From assembly GCA_001464475.1 (NCBI GenBank), contig LNDX01000017.1, positions 1 to 64,000 of the forward strand: DNA of 64,000 bases, read 5' to 3'. The notes under the pieces were generated by a model. That model saw only the letters and a list, made by a program, of their open reading frames with translations, was not told the DNA's origin and made no database searches. The DNA is from Flavobacteriaceae bacterium Ga0077528 (lineage in GTDB: Bacteria > Bacteroidota > Bacteroidia > Flavobacteriales > Flavobacteriaceae). This document shows, piece after piece, positions 22,004 to 30,864 of this stretch (position 1 is the stretch's first letter; every line of letters starts with the position of its first letter). The position numbers and the translations under genes are program-made.

Positions 22004-22552
22004 ATGAAAATCATACTATTGATGCTGATTGCAATAACTATTACTTCTTGTAAAAACGAACACGAAAATCAATCCAAAAACTCTGAAAGCGAAACATTAC
22101 AGAATTTAGAAAAAACACAAACCGAAAAAAATAATACTGATACTATTGAAATATCTAAAAAGCATAAAATCAACAAAATTATATGTGATTTAGATGGAGA
22201 TAAATTGGATGAAACTGTAGAAATTGTAAAAAGCACTAAAAGTGGAAAAAGTGGATTACGAATACTATTCGGAAACGGAAAAAGAACAGATTATTTCGGA
22301 ATGGGAAATGATATTTTAAATCAAGGTTTTGATGAAATTGATTGGGCAGGAATATTTGAAAAAGCACCAAAAAATAAAATATATTGGAATAATGTAAATG
22401 ACGAAGGAGAAATAGTATCGGAAGAAGAAATAAAAGAATCTGATAAAATTAAACTTTTAAATGACGGAATATACATACACGCAGAAGAAAGTTGTGGTGG
22501 AGGAATAATTTATCTTAAAAATGGAAAATACGAATGGATTCAACAAGAATAA
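22004..22552 (+). CDS. Hypothetical lipoprotein
   Basis: The start at 22004 gives a lipoprotein signal (MKIILLMLIAITITSCKNE, Cys 16). A polar linker rich in Lys, Asn and Glu follows, and then a domain with ICDLDGDKLDETVEIVKSTK, resembling calcium-loop-type DxDGD repeats of FG-GAP-like or VCBS-like proteins. The ending ESCGGGIIYLKNGKYEWIQQ is distinctive. The stop is followed by TCACTAACAGCTGTT, an R''-like cassette end. Envelope anchored; role unknown. Confidence 0.6.
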   Translation: MKIILLMLIAITITSCKNEHENQSKNSESETLQNLEKTQTEKNNTDTIEISKKHKINKIICDLDGDKLDETVEIVKSTKSGKSGLRILFGNGKRTDYFGMGNDILNQGFDEIDWAGIFEKAPKNKIYWNNVNDEGEIVSEEEIKESDKIKLLNDGIYIHAEESCGGGIIYLKNGKYEWIQQE

Positions 22553-22561
22553 AATATCAAT

Positions 22562-22610
22562 CACTAACAGCTGTTTTCCCAGCTCTGCGAAGTCTCCTGA
22601 CTTCGAAGCC
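22562..22610 (+). repeat. Partial attC-like repeat with REP-like hairpin
   Basis: CACTAACAGCTGTTTTCCC is followed by GCTCTGCGAAGTCTCCTGAC and the CTTCGAAGCCATAATAAAT tail, as at 2070. The right half and R' are missing. Confidence 0.4.
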
Positions 22611-22731
22611 ATAATAAATTACGATAACTGTATTTAAAACAAAGCCCACACAAAAAATAAAACTATTTAAACTCAAACAAAAACAATTAGTTAATTTAAT
22701 ACATTAGCTGACTTAATCAAAAACAAAATTT

Positions 22732-23532
22732 ATGGGATTCTTTAATTGGTTTTCAAATAAAAAAGAGGAAAAAACTTCAAAGGCAATGCCAACGCAATTG
22801 GATTTAGAGCAAAAATATCAAGAAGTAATTGCTGCATTAGAAAAACACAAAAGAACCGCTTATTTACCTGTTTTAAAAGACAATACTAAAACATTTTCAA
22901 CTAACTCAAAATATGGTGGCTATCCTTATTTAAGAAACGAAAACGATTGGCCTATTTGTGAGAATTGTAAAAAACATATGCCTTTATTTTTACAATTAAA
23001 CTTAAACGAACTTCCAATAAAAAAAGAAGACGGATTGATTCAGCTTTTTTATTGTACCAATTATGACGAGGATTGCGAAAGCGAACTAGAAGCCTTTTTT
23101 CCTTTTTCTAAAGGATCAGCATGTAGAAAAATTAAAATAGAAAACCCATCGGCAACAATACAACCCAACTCAATAGACATTTTTGACGAAAAACTTATCG
23201 TTGATTGGAATGCTAAAAATGATTATCCGCATCCTGAAGAATATAGTTTGCGTAATGTTGATGCTACTATCGATATTGATGATGTATATGAATTGATGGA
23301 AGAAAGAGATTGCGGACTAACCATTTCTCAAGACAAATTATTTGGTTGGCCTTATTGGATTCAATCGGAAGAATATCCTTACGACCGAAAAACCGAAACT
23401 CAGATGAAACTCTTATACCAAATGGGCGAAAGTGAAATCATTCCTTATATGTTCGGTGATGCTGGAATAGGTCACCTAACCCAAAGTCCAGATAATGATG
23501 AAGAACTTGCCTTTGGATGGGCTTGTTCTTAA
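22732..23532 (+). CDS. DUF1963 (YwqG-like) family protein
   Basis: The 266-residue cytoplasmic protein matches the DUF1963 pattern. SKYGGYPYLRNENDWPICEN with two cysteines follows a helical N terminus, and the body contains LFLQLNLNELP, GLIQLFYC, KLFGWPYWIQSEE, MLLYQMGES-like and MFGDAGIGHLTQ, and ends ELAFGWACS. Members of this family are widespread but of unknown biochemical role, some being found next to polymorphic toxin or immunity genes. It follows the last repeat of the right cassette-like cluster and is probably an ordinary monocistronic gene. Confidence 0.8.
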   Translation: MGFFNWFSNKKEEKTSKAMPTQLDLEQKYQEVIAALEKHKRTAYLPVLKDNTKTFSTNSKYGGYPYLRNENDWPICENCKKHMPLFLQLNLNELPIKKEDGLIQLFYCTNYDEDCESELEAFFPFSKGSACRKIKIENPSATIQPNSIDIFDEKLIVDWNAKNDYPHPEEYSLRNVDATIDIDDVYELMEERDCGLTISQDKLFGWPYWIQSEEYPYDRKTETQMKLLYQMGESEIIPYMFGDAGIGHLTQSPDNDEELAFGWACS

Positions 23533-23582
23533 ACTAATTAAAATTCTAGAGAAAATTAAAATCATTACTTAAAGAAGATAGA

Positions 23583-23610
23583 GCTACATCATTCATGGTG
23601 TAGTTTTATA
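23583..23610 (+). terminator. Weak terminator
   Basis: CTACA and TGTAG flank a 10-base loop and are followed by TTTTAT; it lies about 50 bp after the DUF1963 gene. Confidence 0.35.
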
Positions 23611-23635
23611 TTTATACTTAATCCAATAATTTTAA

Positions 23636-23643
23636 TATATTTG
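23636..23643 (+). promoter_or_regulatory. -7 element TATATTTG
   Basis: A perfect TAnnTTTG lies 60 bp before the DUF3667 start codon. No clear TTG partner is seen at the usual distance. Confidence 0.4.
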
Positions 23644-23702
23644 TTAGGATTGTAATTAAAATAACAATCAATACCTATTGAATCTCAATACAGTAGAAAC
23701 AA

Positions 23703-24491
23703 ATGACCAACACCAACTGTCTTAACTGCGGAAAAGTACTTACCGATAAATTTTGTTCTGGTTGCGGACAAAAAGCCGATACACATCGTATTACTTTTAA
23801 AAATTTTATTTTTCACGATGTACTTCATGGTACGTTTCATTTAGATAGAGGAATTTTATTCACAGCAAAACAAGCTTTAACGCGTCCAGGACAAGCAGCA
23901 CTTGATTACATTGCAGGAAAAAGAAAGCCATTTTACAATGTGTTTTACTTAATTTTGATTACTATTGGTTTAATGCTATTTACGCGTCATATTGGCGATT
24001 CATTAAATAACCAAGATGAAACAATTACTCAAAGTAAAGAATACATAAATGAAGCCAGCAGAAAAATAGATGAACTATTTGATCAAAAAAATAAAATAAT
24101 AATTTTCCTATTCGTTCCTTTTGCTGCTTTAAACAGTTTCATTTTATTTAAAAGAAAAAAGCTAAACTTGAGCGAACATGCAATAATTGCAGGAATGATA
24201 TTATTGGGTGTGCTATTAATTTCCACTTTCTCTAACATTCTCTTTTGGTTTAAACCAATTCAATACATTGGTCTTGTTATAAGTTTACTAATAATAGCAC
24301 TTATTCTTTTTTACATTTGTTTTGGATATTTTAATGCCTTTGGTGAAGAATATTCCAAATTAGGAATTACCTACAGAATCGCATTGTTTTTCTTATTAAT
24401 AGGTATTGAAATTCTAATTTTAACTTGGATTTTAGTTGGATTTGTAACCAATTGGAAATTTGGTGAAATTCAAATAACTCCATTTGGCTGA
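23703..24491 (+). CDS. DUF3667 membrane protein (copy 2)
   Basis: This 262-residue paralogue of the protein at 2265 keeps every landmark: CLNCGKVLTDKFCSGCGQ, THRITFKNFIFHDVLHGTFH, LDRGILFTAKQALTRPGQAA, FYNVFYLILI, KRKKLNLSEHAIIAGMILLG and a C-terminal NWKFGEIQ. It also has the same number of membrane helices. The pair is clearly homologous yet diverged at many positions, so it is an old duplication or separate acquisition. Copy 1 sits within the cassette-like cluster and this one just outside the second cluster. Function unknown. Confidence 0.8.
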   Translation: MTNTNCLNCGKVLTDKFCSGCGQKADTHRITFKNFIFHDVLHGTFHLDRGILFTAKQALTRPGQAALDYIAGKRKPFYNVFYLILITIGLMLFTRHIGDSLNNQDETITQSKEYINEASRKIDELFDQKNKIIIFLFVPFAALNSFILFKRKKLNLSEHAIIAGMILLGVLLISTFSNILFWFKPIQYIGLVISLLIIALILFYICFGYFNAFGEEYSKLGITYRIALFFLLIGIEILILTWILVGFVTNWKFGEIQITPFG

Positions 24492-24531
24492 TTAATTTGA
24501 AATCTATTTTATAAATTTAAAATTAGAAAAC

Positions 24532-25683
24532 ATGAAAAATTCTTTGATATTGTTCTTTTTCCTTTTCCTAGTTAGTAGTAAAGCACAAGAAATTGCAAAA
24601 ATTGAAAACATAAAAATCAATTCTAAAGAGCTACAACAAGAACGTGAAATTTTAATTTACACTCCTCAAAGTTATAATGAAAATCTATATTCTTATTATG
24701 ATGTAATCTATGTATTTGATGCACACGCCAGAGAGTTTTTTGATTATGTACATTCTGTAATAAGTTTTTTAAGTAATACTTCTAAAAAGTTTATTGTTGT
24801 AGGCATAACTTCACCTTACAATGAAAAATTAGATTACAGCAGAAATAATGACTTTCTACCATATCCTAAAAATACCAATCCAAAAGATTTTTATAATGGT
24901 TATTCGGGAAATGCCGACAACTTCTTGAGATATGTAAATAATGAAGTGGTGCCTTATATTGAATCCAATTATAGAACATTAAATCACCGAACAGCTGTAG
25001 GACATTCTTTGAGTGCATCGTTTATTGTGTATGCAATGTTAAACGAAACCAATTTATTTGACAATTACATTGCCATTTCTCCCAACTTTTCTTTCGATAA
25101 AGAACGATTAGTAAATGATATCAAACAGTTTGATTACACTAAAATAAAAAACAATAAATTTCTATATATAAGTCATGCCAACGAAGCCCAAAATTGGAAA
25201 GAATGGAAACCTGCCAGAGAAAAAGTGTATTCTTTTCTGCAAGATTCTCTAAAAACAGATAAGCTGAAAGTTGTAATTAAAGATTACTCAACAGAAACCC
25301 ATTGGAGTACTTTTGCACCGAGTTTTAATACTGCTATTCAATATTATTTTGATAACATTTATGAAAACCAACAAAAAGAACTTTCTGCAGTAGCATATGA
25401 AATTACAATCAATGTTAAAGTTCCAAATAAAGAAGATGAAATCTACATTACAGGAAACCAAATAAATTTAGGAAATTGGAATCCAAGTCAGATTAAAATG
25501 AATAAAAAATCTGATTTTGAAAGAGAATTGAAAGTAAAGCTACATTCGCCAGCACAATTCAAATTCACAAAAGGAAGTTGGGAAACAGAAGCCGAAGTTA
25601 AAAACAGCATTTCAGAAAACATAACAATTATGCCTAAAAAAGGCAAAGAATATAGCTTTGAAATCGTTGGTTTTAATCAGTAA
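24532..25683 (+). CDS. Secreted esterase with C-terminal starch-binding domain
   Basis: The 383-residue protein has a signal peptide (MKNSLILFFFLFLVSSKAQ). An esterase-D/Fes-type alpha/beta-hydrolase domain covers about residues 25-285, with nucleophile elbow AVGHSLSASF and probable catalytic His in STETHWSTFAP. A C-terminal CBM20-like domain (about 300-383) contains ITINVKVPNKEDEIYITGNQ, LGNWNPSQIKM and FKFTKGSWETEAEV. The combination suggests an exported enzyme that acts on an esterified substrate bound through a carbohydrate module. It follows the DUF3667 gene by 40 bp and may share its transcript. Confidence 0.8.
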   Translation: MKNSLILFFFLFLVSSKAQEIAKIENIKINSKELQQEREILIYTPQSYNENLYSYYDVIYVFDAHAREFFDYVHSVISFLSNTSKKFIVVGITSPYNEKLDYSRNNDFLPYPKNTNPKDFYNGYSGNADNFLRYVNNEVVPYIESNYRTLNHRTAVGHSLSASFIVYAMLNETNLFDNYIAISPNFSFDKERLVNDIKQFDYTKIKNNKFLYISHANEAQNWKEWKPAREKVYSFLQDSLKTDKLKVVIKDYSTETHWSTFAPSFNTAIQYYFDNIYENQQKELSAVAYEITINVKVPNKEDEIYITGNQINLGNWNPSQIKMNKKSDFERELKVKLHSPAQFKFTKGSWETEAEVKNSISENITIMPKKGKEYSFEIVGFNQ

Positions 25684-25716
25684 ATTTGATAAAAAACAGT
25701 AAGCTGAAAATAACAT

Positions 25717-26529
25717 TTACACCAAAAAATCAGAAATCAAGCGCTGTTTAAAACGGTCTAAAGTTTTTAAATCAACATCGATTTCATCATTTGAAATATC
25801 GAATGGATCGTCTAATCCTACTATAAGTAAATACAAATAACAAAACAAAAAAGTAATAGAAAAAGTCACAAAATAGTCAGCAGCTGTAGTTTTGAATTTG
25901 GTGATTAACAACAAAGCCATTACAATAAACAAAATGCTTTGCAACAAAGTATAAGCAGGTTTAATAAAATTGTTTCTTGAAATGGAATACGCACGAGTCA
26001 ATTGTTTGCGCATAGCATTAGTATTTTCTTGAATACCTTTTATAGCTTCTTTATCAACGCCTCGTTCTGCAAAATAATAGGCAATTTCGTTAGAATGTCT
26101 AATCAAAGGAAAAATCACATTAGAATCTTTTGCTTTAGAATAAATCCAAGAAATAATTCCGTCAGTAATAAAAAGTAATTCCTCACGAAGAAAAGCGCTA
26201 TTCAATTGCTCTTTACACAAATCGGAAGTTCCTGTTCGTGGAGCTTTGAAAGCCAAATAAATCCAATCTTTAATAGCTTCAAGATTTGCAGCAACTTCAC
26301 CAGGAATCTTTTCACTTTCCTTAAAATCCGACATCGTAGCAGCAAGTAATAATCCAAAAACAAAAAAAGCACCTGTAAATATGATGGTAATATCGGATAG
26401 TTCAATCAAATCGTGAAAATCTTGTCCGTAAATAGACAAGTTTTTAAAAACAAAGTTCTTAATTATTAGTATAACAATACCAGCAATAATCGATTTTATA
26501 ACAATAGCTCTTTTTGTAAAGAAACGCAT
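25717..26529 (-). CDS. Bestrophin-like/DUF4239-type membrane protein
   Basis: The 270-residue product has paired N-terminal helices (IKSIIAGIVILIIKNFVFKN and TIIFTGAFFVFGLLLAATMS). A long cytoplasmic helical stretch follows with FVFGLLLAATMSDFKESEK and NAMRKQLTRAYSISRNNF, then two C-terminal helices, and it ends with YLLIVGLDDPFDISNDEI. The DDPFD motif after the last helix is typical of bestrophin-like proteins, although I cannot separate true bestrophin from DUF4239. The start at 26529 is used because the extension to 26592 crosses poly-T and repeat DNA. Confidence 0.6.
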   Translation of the reverse strand: MRFFTKRAIVIKSIIAGIVILIIKNFVFKNLSIYGQDFHDLIELSDITIIFTGAFFVFGLLLAATMSDFKESEKIPGEVAANLEAIKDWIYLAFKAPRTGTSDLCKEQLNSAFLREELLFITDGIISWIYSKAKDSNVIFPLIRHSNEIAYYFAERGVDKEAIKGIQENTNAMRKQLTRAYSISRNNFIKPAYTLLQSILFIVMALLLITKFKTTAADYFVTFSITFLFCYLYLLIVGLDDPFDISNDEIDVDLKTLDRFKQRLISDFLV

Positions 26530-26880
26530 AATGACTTTTTTTTTACAAACATAGTAAAAAGTTAGAAGATGGAAGTTGCGAGAGGAGTGCAACGAAAATC
26601 TATTAAAAACTAACTTAATTGCTTCTAAGTTCTCGATACATTTTATAAAAAGCTAGCGCATTTTATAAAACACTCGAAGTGACGGTAGTAGAAGATTTAA
26701 GAATTCGTATAGTTAGAACTTTTAATATATAAGTCTTATAAGAGCAAAACTTCTACTTTTCCCAATCGTCACTTCGAGTGATTTTGTGGAACGTAGTGGA
26801 GGAAAATTGTATCGAGAACCCATGAAAAACAAAACTTCTTATTTTCTCTATTCTCACATCTTACCTCGTATTTCGTACTT
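26530..26880. other. Intergenic region with two CGTCACTTCGAGTG-type repeats
   Basis: An inverted copy (TTCTCGATACA... CACTCGAAGTGACG, about 26630-26685) and a direct copy (about 26767-26818) face each other. The region otherwise holds no supported gene. Confidence 0.6.
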
Positions 26881-26897
26881 CAAACTTAAAAAAATAC

Positions 26898-26958
26898 TAT
26901 GCGTGCATAAAATTTAACATAAATACTATGCGTGCATAATAAATTTTTTATATATTTG
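26898..26958 (+). promoter_or_regulatory. MarR-gene promoter with two palindromic operators
   Basis: TATGCGTGCATA occurs at 26898-26909 and 26927-26938, each an inverted pair TATGC/GCATA, inside an 18-bp direct repeat with 29-bp spacing. The -7 element TATATTTG lies at 26951-26958, so the second operator covers the position of the -33 region. Repression of the operon by its own MarR product is the natural reading. Confidence 0.6.
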
Positions 26959-26987
26959 AATCCGAAACTAAAACGATATAGTAAAAT

Positions 26988-27422
26988 ATGATGAAAGAAA
27001 AAACTATAGATTATGTGCTACGCGCGACATGGCAAGCAGTTTCACGAATGTATAACGAGGAAGCATCTAAATTTGATGGTTCTATGGCAATAGGATTTGC
27101 CTTATTAAGCATAGACAAAGAAGAAGGAACACCTTCAACTTACATTAGCAACCGAATGGGAATGGAAGCAACATCGCTAACTAGAACCCTAAAAACATTA
27201 GAAGAAAAAGGATTAATCATAAGAAAGAAAAATCCAGATGACGGCAGAGGCGTATTAATATACCTAACCGATCTAGGAAAACAAATGCGCGAACAATCAA
27301 AAACTACAGTGTTAAAATTCAACGAAGTAGTAAAACAAAACATCACCGAAGAAAAACTAAACCATTTTATGGAAGTAGCTGATGTGATAAATGATTTGAT
27401 AACAGAGAAGAAGATTTTTTGA
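26988..27422 (+). CDS. MarR-family transcriptional regulator
   Basis: The 144-residue winged-helix protein shows the MarR core: LLSIDKEEGTPSTYISNRMG, MEATSLTRTLKTLEEKGLII, and the wing RKKNPDDGRGVLIYLTDLGK. It heads the beta-oxidation genes on the same strand, as in other Flavobacteriaceae, and probably responds to an acyl-CoA or fatty-acid signal. Two matched palindromes upstream support autorepression. The ligand is inferred from operon content. Confidence 0.85.
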   Translation: MMKEKTIDYVLRATWQAVSRMYNEEASKFDGSMAIGFALLSIDKEEGTPSTYISNRMGMEATSLTRTLKTLEEKGLIIRKKNPDDGRGVLIYLTDLGKQMREQSKTTVLKFNEVVKQNITEEKLNHFMEVADVINDLITEKKIF

Positions 27423-27596
27423 GGAATTGTATAATGTATACTGTAGAAATGTATACTGTAAAATTATATGTGAATACAATATACAATAATAAGCAACAAC
27501 ACATTATAAAACATAATATTATACAACACTACAATATACAAAATATAATAATACAGTATACAATAATGCATTATACAGCAATACAATAAAAAAAAG
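27423..27596. repeat. AT-rich TATACAATA-type repeat tract
   Basis: Degenerate iterations of TACAATATACA and TGTATACTGTA fill the gap before the first four-helix-bundle gene. Related tracts follow that gene (27957-28007) and flank the second copy (30399-30443 and 30804-30864). Confidence 0.6.
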
Positions 27597-27956
27597 ATGA
27601 ATTATTTCAAGGAATTAAAAGTTTGGCAAAAAGCAATTGAGTTGGTTACCGATACTTATTTGAAAACACAAAGTTTTCCTAAAGAAGAGATTTATGGATT
27701 AACGTCACAGATTAGAAGATGTGCAGTTTCTATTCCATCTAATATTGCAGAAGGATGTGGAAGAAATACAGACAAAGATTTTAATAACTTTTTAGGTATA
27801 TCATTAGGTTCAGCATTCGAATTTGAAACACAATTGATTATTTGTAAGAACTTAAATTTCATCAATCAAGAAGATTTCAATTTCCTTGAATCAGAAATAC
27901 AACATATTCAAAATATGATAATAAAACTAAAAAGCTCAATAGAAAAAAAATTATAA
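27597..27956 (+). CDS. Four-helix-bundle (S23-type) protein, copy A
   Basis: The 119-residue protein matches the four-helix-bundle family descended from proteins encoded in 23S rRNA intervening sequences: FKELKVWQKAIELVTDTYLK, FPKEEIYGLTSQIRRCAVSI, PSNIAEGCGRNTDKDFNNFL and GSAFEFETQLIICKNLNF. Its role is unclear. It sits between the MarR gene and the multifunctional beta-oxidation gene, framed by AT-rich repeats. A second copy at 30444 differs at only four residues but at many synonymous sites, so both appear to be under selection at protein level. Confidence 0.85.
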   Translation: MNYFKELKVWQKAIELVTDTYLKTQSFPKEEIYGLTSQIRRCAVSIPSNIAEGCGRNTDKDFNNFLGISLGSAFEFETQLIICKNLNFINQEDFNFLESEIQHIQNMIIKLKSSIEKKL

Positions 27957-28007
27957 ATACAATATACAGTATACAACAATACATTATACAACAATACAAT
28001 AAAGAAA

Positions 28008-30398
28008 ATGAAACGAACAATTAAAAAAGTGGCAGTCGTAGGTTCTGGAATCATGGGTTCTGGGATAGCTTGTCATTTTGCTAACATCGGTTTGGAAGTA
28101 CTCCTTTTAGACATTGTGCCTAACGCACTAACTGAAATCGAGGAAAAGAAAGGACTAACTTTAGAAAGTAAAGTCGTTCGTAACCGTGTGGTAAATGACC
28201 ATTTGGCAAATGCTTTAAAAAGCAACCCATCACCTATTTACAGTCAGAAATTTGCTAGTCGAATTACAACAGGAAACACGACTGATGATATGTCCAAAAT
28301 TGCAACTTGCGATTGGATTATTGAAGTAGTTGTAGAACGTTTAGACATCAAGAAATTGGTTTTTGAACAAATCGACAAATTCCGTAAACCAGGAACTTTG
28401 GTAACGTCAAATACATCAGGTATTCCAATTAACTTTATGAGTGAAGGAAGAAGCGATGATTTTCAAGCACATTTCTGTGGAACGCATTTCTTCAATCCTG
28501 CACGTTATTTGAAATTATTCGAAATCATTCCTGGTCCAAAAACATCTCAAGAAGTATTAGATTTCTTATTCGAATATGGTTCAAAATTCTTAGGAAAAAC
28601 TTCTGTAATTGCAAAAGATACTCCAGCTTTTATCGGAAACAGAATCGGAATCTTCGGAATCCAAAGTCTATTTCACCAAGTGAAAGAAATGGGATTAACC
28701 ATTGAAGAAGTTGATAAGCTTACAGGTCCAGTTATTGGTCGTCCAAAATCGGCTACTTTCAGAACTGTTGACGTAGTTGGTTTAGATACTTTAGTTCACG
28801 TAGCCAACGGAATTTATGACAACTGTCCGAATGACGAAGCGCATAGTTTGTTCAAACTACCAGATTTCATCAACAAAATGATGGAAAATAAATGGTTAGG
28901 AAGTAAAACTGGTCAAGGATTTTACAAAAAAGAAGGTAAAGATATTTTGTCTTTAGACTTAGATACATTAGAATATAGAGCAGCTAAAAAAGCATCGTTC
29001 GCAACTTTAGAACTTACTAAAACAATTGACAAACCAATTGATAGATTCAAAGTTTTAGTAAAAGGAAAAGACAAAGCAGGTGATTTCTACAGAAAGAATT
29101 TCTCAGCAATGTTTGCTTATTGTTCTAACCGAGTTCCAGAAATCACTGACGAATTCTACAAAATCGACGACGCTATGAAAGCTGGTTTCGGTTGGGAAAA
29201 TGGACCATTCGAAATTTGGGATGCTATTGGTGTAGAAAAAGCCATCGCAATGATGGAAGCAGAAGGTTACAAACCAGCAGCTTGGGTAACGGATATGTTG
29301 ATTTCAGGAAATAAATCATTTTACTCTGTTAAAAATGGTAAAACGTGTTTCTACAACATTCCTTCAAAAACTCAAGAAGAAAAACCTGGACAAGATGCCT
29401 TTATCATTTTAGATAATATCAGAGAAAGTCACAAAGTTTGGGGTAACTCAGATGCTTCAGTTATCGATTTAGGTGACGGAATTTTGAACTTAGAATTCCA
29501 CTCTAAAATGAATACTATTGGTGGTGGCGTTTTAACCGCAATCAACAAAGCAATCGACTTAGCTGAAAAAGACTATAAAGGATTAGTGATTGGAAATCAG
29601 GGAACTAATTTCTCTGTTGGAGCGAATATCGGAATGATTTTCATGATGGCTGTAGAGCAAGAATACGACGAATTGAATATGGCTATCAAAATGTTCCAAG
29701 ACACTATGATGCGAGTTCGCTACTCCTCTATTCCAGTAATTGTTGCGCCACACGGAATGACACTTGGTGGTGGATGCGAAATGAGTATGCACGCCGATAA
29801 AGTTGTTGCCGCTGCTGAAACGTATATTGGTTTGGTAGAATTTGGAGTTGGTGTAATTCCAGGTGGTGGTGGTTCAAAAGAAATGGCAGTTCGTGCAGCC
29901 GATTTGTTCCGCAAAAATGACGTTGAATTAAATGTACTTCAAGAAAACTTCCTTACAATCGGAATGGCAAAAGTAGCAACTTCTGCATACGAAGCTTTCG
30001 ATTTAGGAATTTTACAAAAAGGAAAAGATATTGTGGTAGTAAACAAAGACCGTCAAATTGCAGTTGCTAAACAAGTAGCATTACAAATGGCTGATCAAGG
30101 TTACACACAACCTGTTAGAAGGACCGATATCAAAGTATTAGGTAAACAAGCTCTTGGAATGTTCTTAGTAGGAACCAACCAAATGGTAGCAGGAAAATAC
30201 ATCTCTGAACACGACTTAAAAATTGCCAACAAATTAGCTTATGTAATGGCTGGTGGAGATTTATCAGAACCAACATTAGTAAGTGAACAATATTTATTGG
30301 ATATTGAAAGAGAAGCATTTTTATCACTTTGTACAGAAAGAAAAACATTGGAGAGAATTCAGTTTATGTTAACTAAAGGGAAACCATTACGTAATTAA
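28008..30398 (+). CDS. 3-hydroxyacyl-CoA dehydrogenase/enoyl-CoA hydratase
   Basis: This 796-residue multifunctional protein begins with an NAD-binding 3-hydroxyacyl-CoA dehydrogenase (VGSGIMGSGIACHFANIGLE, SNTSGIPINFM, HFFNPARYLKLFEIIPGP), continues with a second dehydrogenase C-terminal repeat (about 370-430), and ends with an enoyl-CoA hydratase/isomerase domain (about 470-700). That domain holds the oxyanion-hole segments NFSVGANIGMI and GMTLGGGCEMSMHAD and the FGVGVIPGGGGSKE segment. The order dehydrogenase then hydratase is the reverse of E. coli FadB and typical of Gram-positive FadN-like and Bacteroidota proteins. It catalyses the two middle steps of fatty-acid beta-oxidation and is co-directional with thiolase and acyl-CoA dehydrogenase. 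Confidence 0.92.
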   Translation: MKRTIKKVAVVGSGIMGSGIACHFANIGLEVLLLDIVPNALTEIEEKKGLTLESKVVRNRVVNDHLANALKSNPSPIYSQKFASRITTGNTTDDMSKIATCDWIIEVVVERLDIKKLVFEQIDKFRKPGTLVTSNTSGIPINFMSEGRSDDFQAHFCGTHFFNPARYLKLFEIIPGPKTSQEVLDFLFEYGSKFLGKTSVIAKDTPAFIGNRIGIFGIQSLFHQVKEMGLTIEEVDKLTGPVIGRPKSATFRTVDVVGLDTLVHVANGIYDNCPNDEAHSLFKLPDFINKMMENKWLGSKTGQGFYKKEGKDILSLDLDTLEYRAAKKASFATLELTKTIDKPIDRFKVLVKGKDKAGDFYRKNFSAMFAYCSNRVPEITDEFYKIDDAMKAGFGWENGPFEIWDAIGVEKAIAMMEAEGYKPAAWVTDMLISGNKSFYSVKNGKTCFYNIPSKTQEEKPGQDAFIILDNIRESHKVWGNSDASVIDLGDGILNLEFHSKMNTIGGGVLTAINKAIDLAEKDYKGLVIGNQGTNFSVGANIGMIFMMAVEQEYDELNMAIKMFQDTMMRVRYSSIPVIVAPHGMTLGGGCEMSMHADKVVAAAETYIGLVEFGVGVIPGGGGSKEMAVRAADLFRKNDVELNVLQENFLTIGMAKVATSAYEAFDLGILQKGKDIVVVNKDRQIAVAKQVALQMADQGYTQPVRRTDIKVLGKQALGMFLVGTNQMVAGKYISEHDLKIANKLAYVMAGGDLSEPTLVSEQYLLDIEREAFLSLCTERKTLERIQFMLTKGKPLRN

Positions 30399-30443
30399 TT
30401 GTATAATGTAAATTGTAAAATTGTATAATGTAAATTACTGATT

Positions 30444-30803
30444 ATGAATTATTTTAAAGAATTGAAAGTTTGGCAAAAAGCAATTGAACTAGTTACTGAT
30501 ACTTATTTGAAATCCCAAAGTTTTCCTAAAGAAGAAATTTATGGATTAACATCACAAATAAGACGTTGTGCAGTTTCAATTCCATCTAACATAGCAGAAG
30601 GTTGTGGAAGAAATACAGATAAAGATTTCAACAACTTTTTGGGAATATCATTGGGTTCCGCTTTTGAATTTGAAACACAATTAATCATTTGTAAAAATTT
30701 GCAATTTATTAATCAAGATGATTTTAATTTCTTAGAAGCAGAAATACAACACATACAAAATATGATTATCAAACTAAAAAGTTCAATAGAAAAGAAATTG
30801 TAA
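30444..30803 (+). CDS. Four-helix-bundle (S23-type) protein, copy B
   Basis: The 119 residues are identical to copy A except at four positions (Ser for Thr 24, Gln for Asn, Asp for Glu, Ala for Ser later on). The nucleotide sequences differ at numerous third positions. It occupies the gap between the hydroxyacyl-CoA dehydrogenase and thiolase genes and is again framed by TATACAA-type repeats. Two insertions of the same gene in neighbouring gaps of one operon suggest local duplication or a targeted spreading unit. Confidence 0.85.
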   Translation: MNYFKELKVWQKAIELVTDTYLKSQSFPKEEIYGLTSQIRRCAVSIPSNIAEGCGRNTDKDFNNFLGISLGSAFEFETQLIICKNLQFINQDDFNFLEAEIQHIQNMIIKLKSSIEKKL

Positions 30804-30864
30804 TCATTTATTCATTGTTTACAATATACATTATACAACAATACAATATACAAAAAAATAAAAT

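Larger units (their letters stand above)
19940..22620. mobile_element. Integron-cassette-like array, right cluster
   Basis: Four small genes are separated by repeats of the same family as in 1-4500. The clearest unit is the CPBP protease gene, bracketed by GTTATAT (20769-20775) and its exact complement ATATAAC (21515-21521). A further R''-like CACTAAC lies at 22562-22568. No integrase gene is present in the window. Confidence 0.5.

Noticed and set aside
27597-30803. Four-helix-bundle genes as insertion sequences
   Set aside because: No transposase motif, terminal inverted repeats or clear target duplications are visible; the AT-rich frames are too degenerate to define ends.
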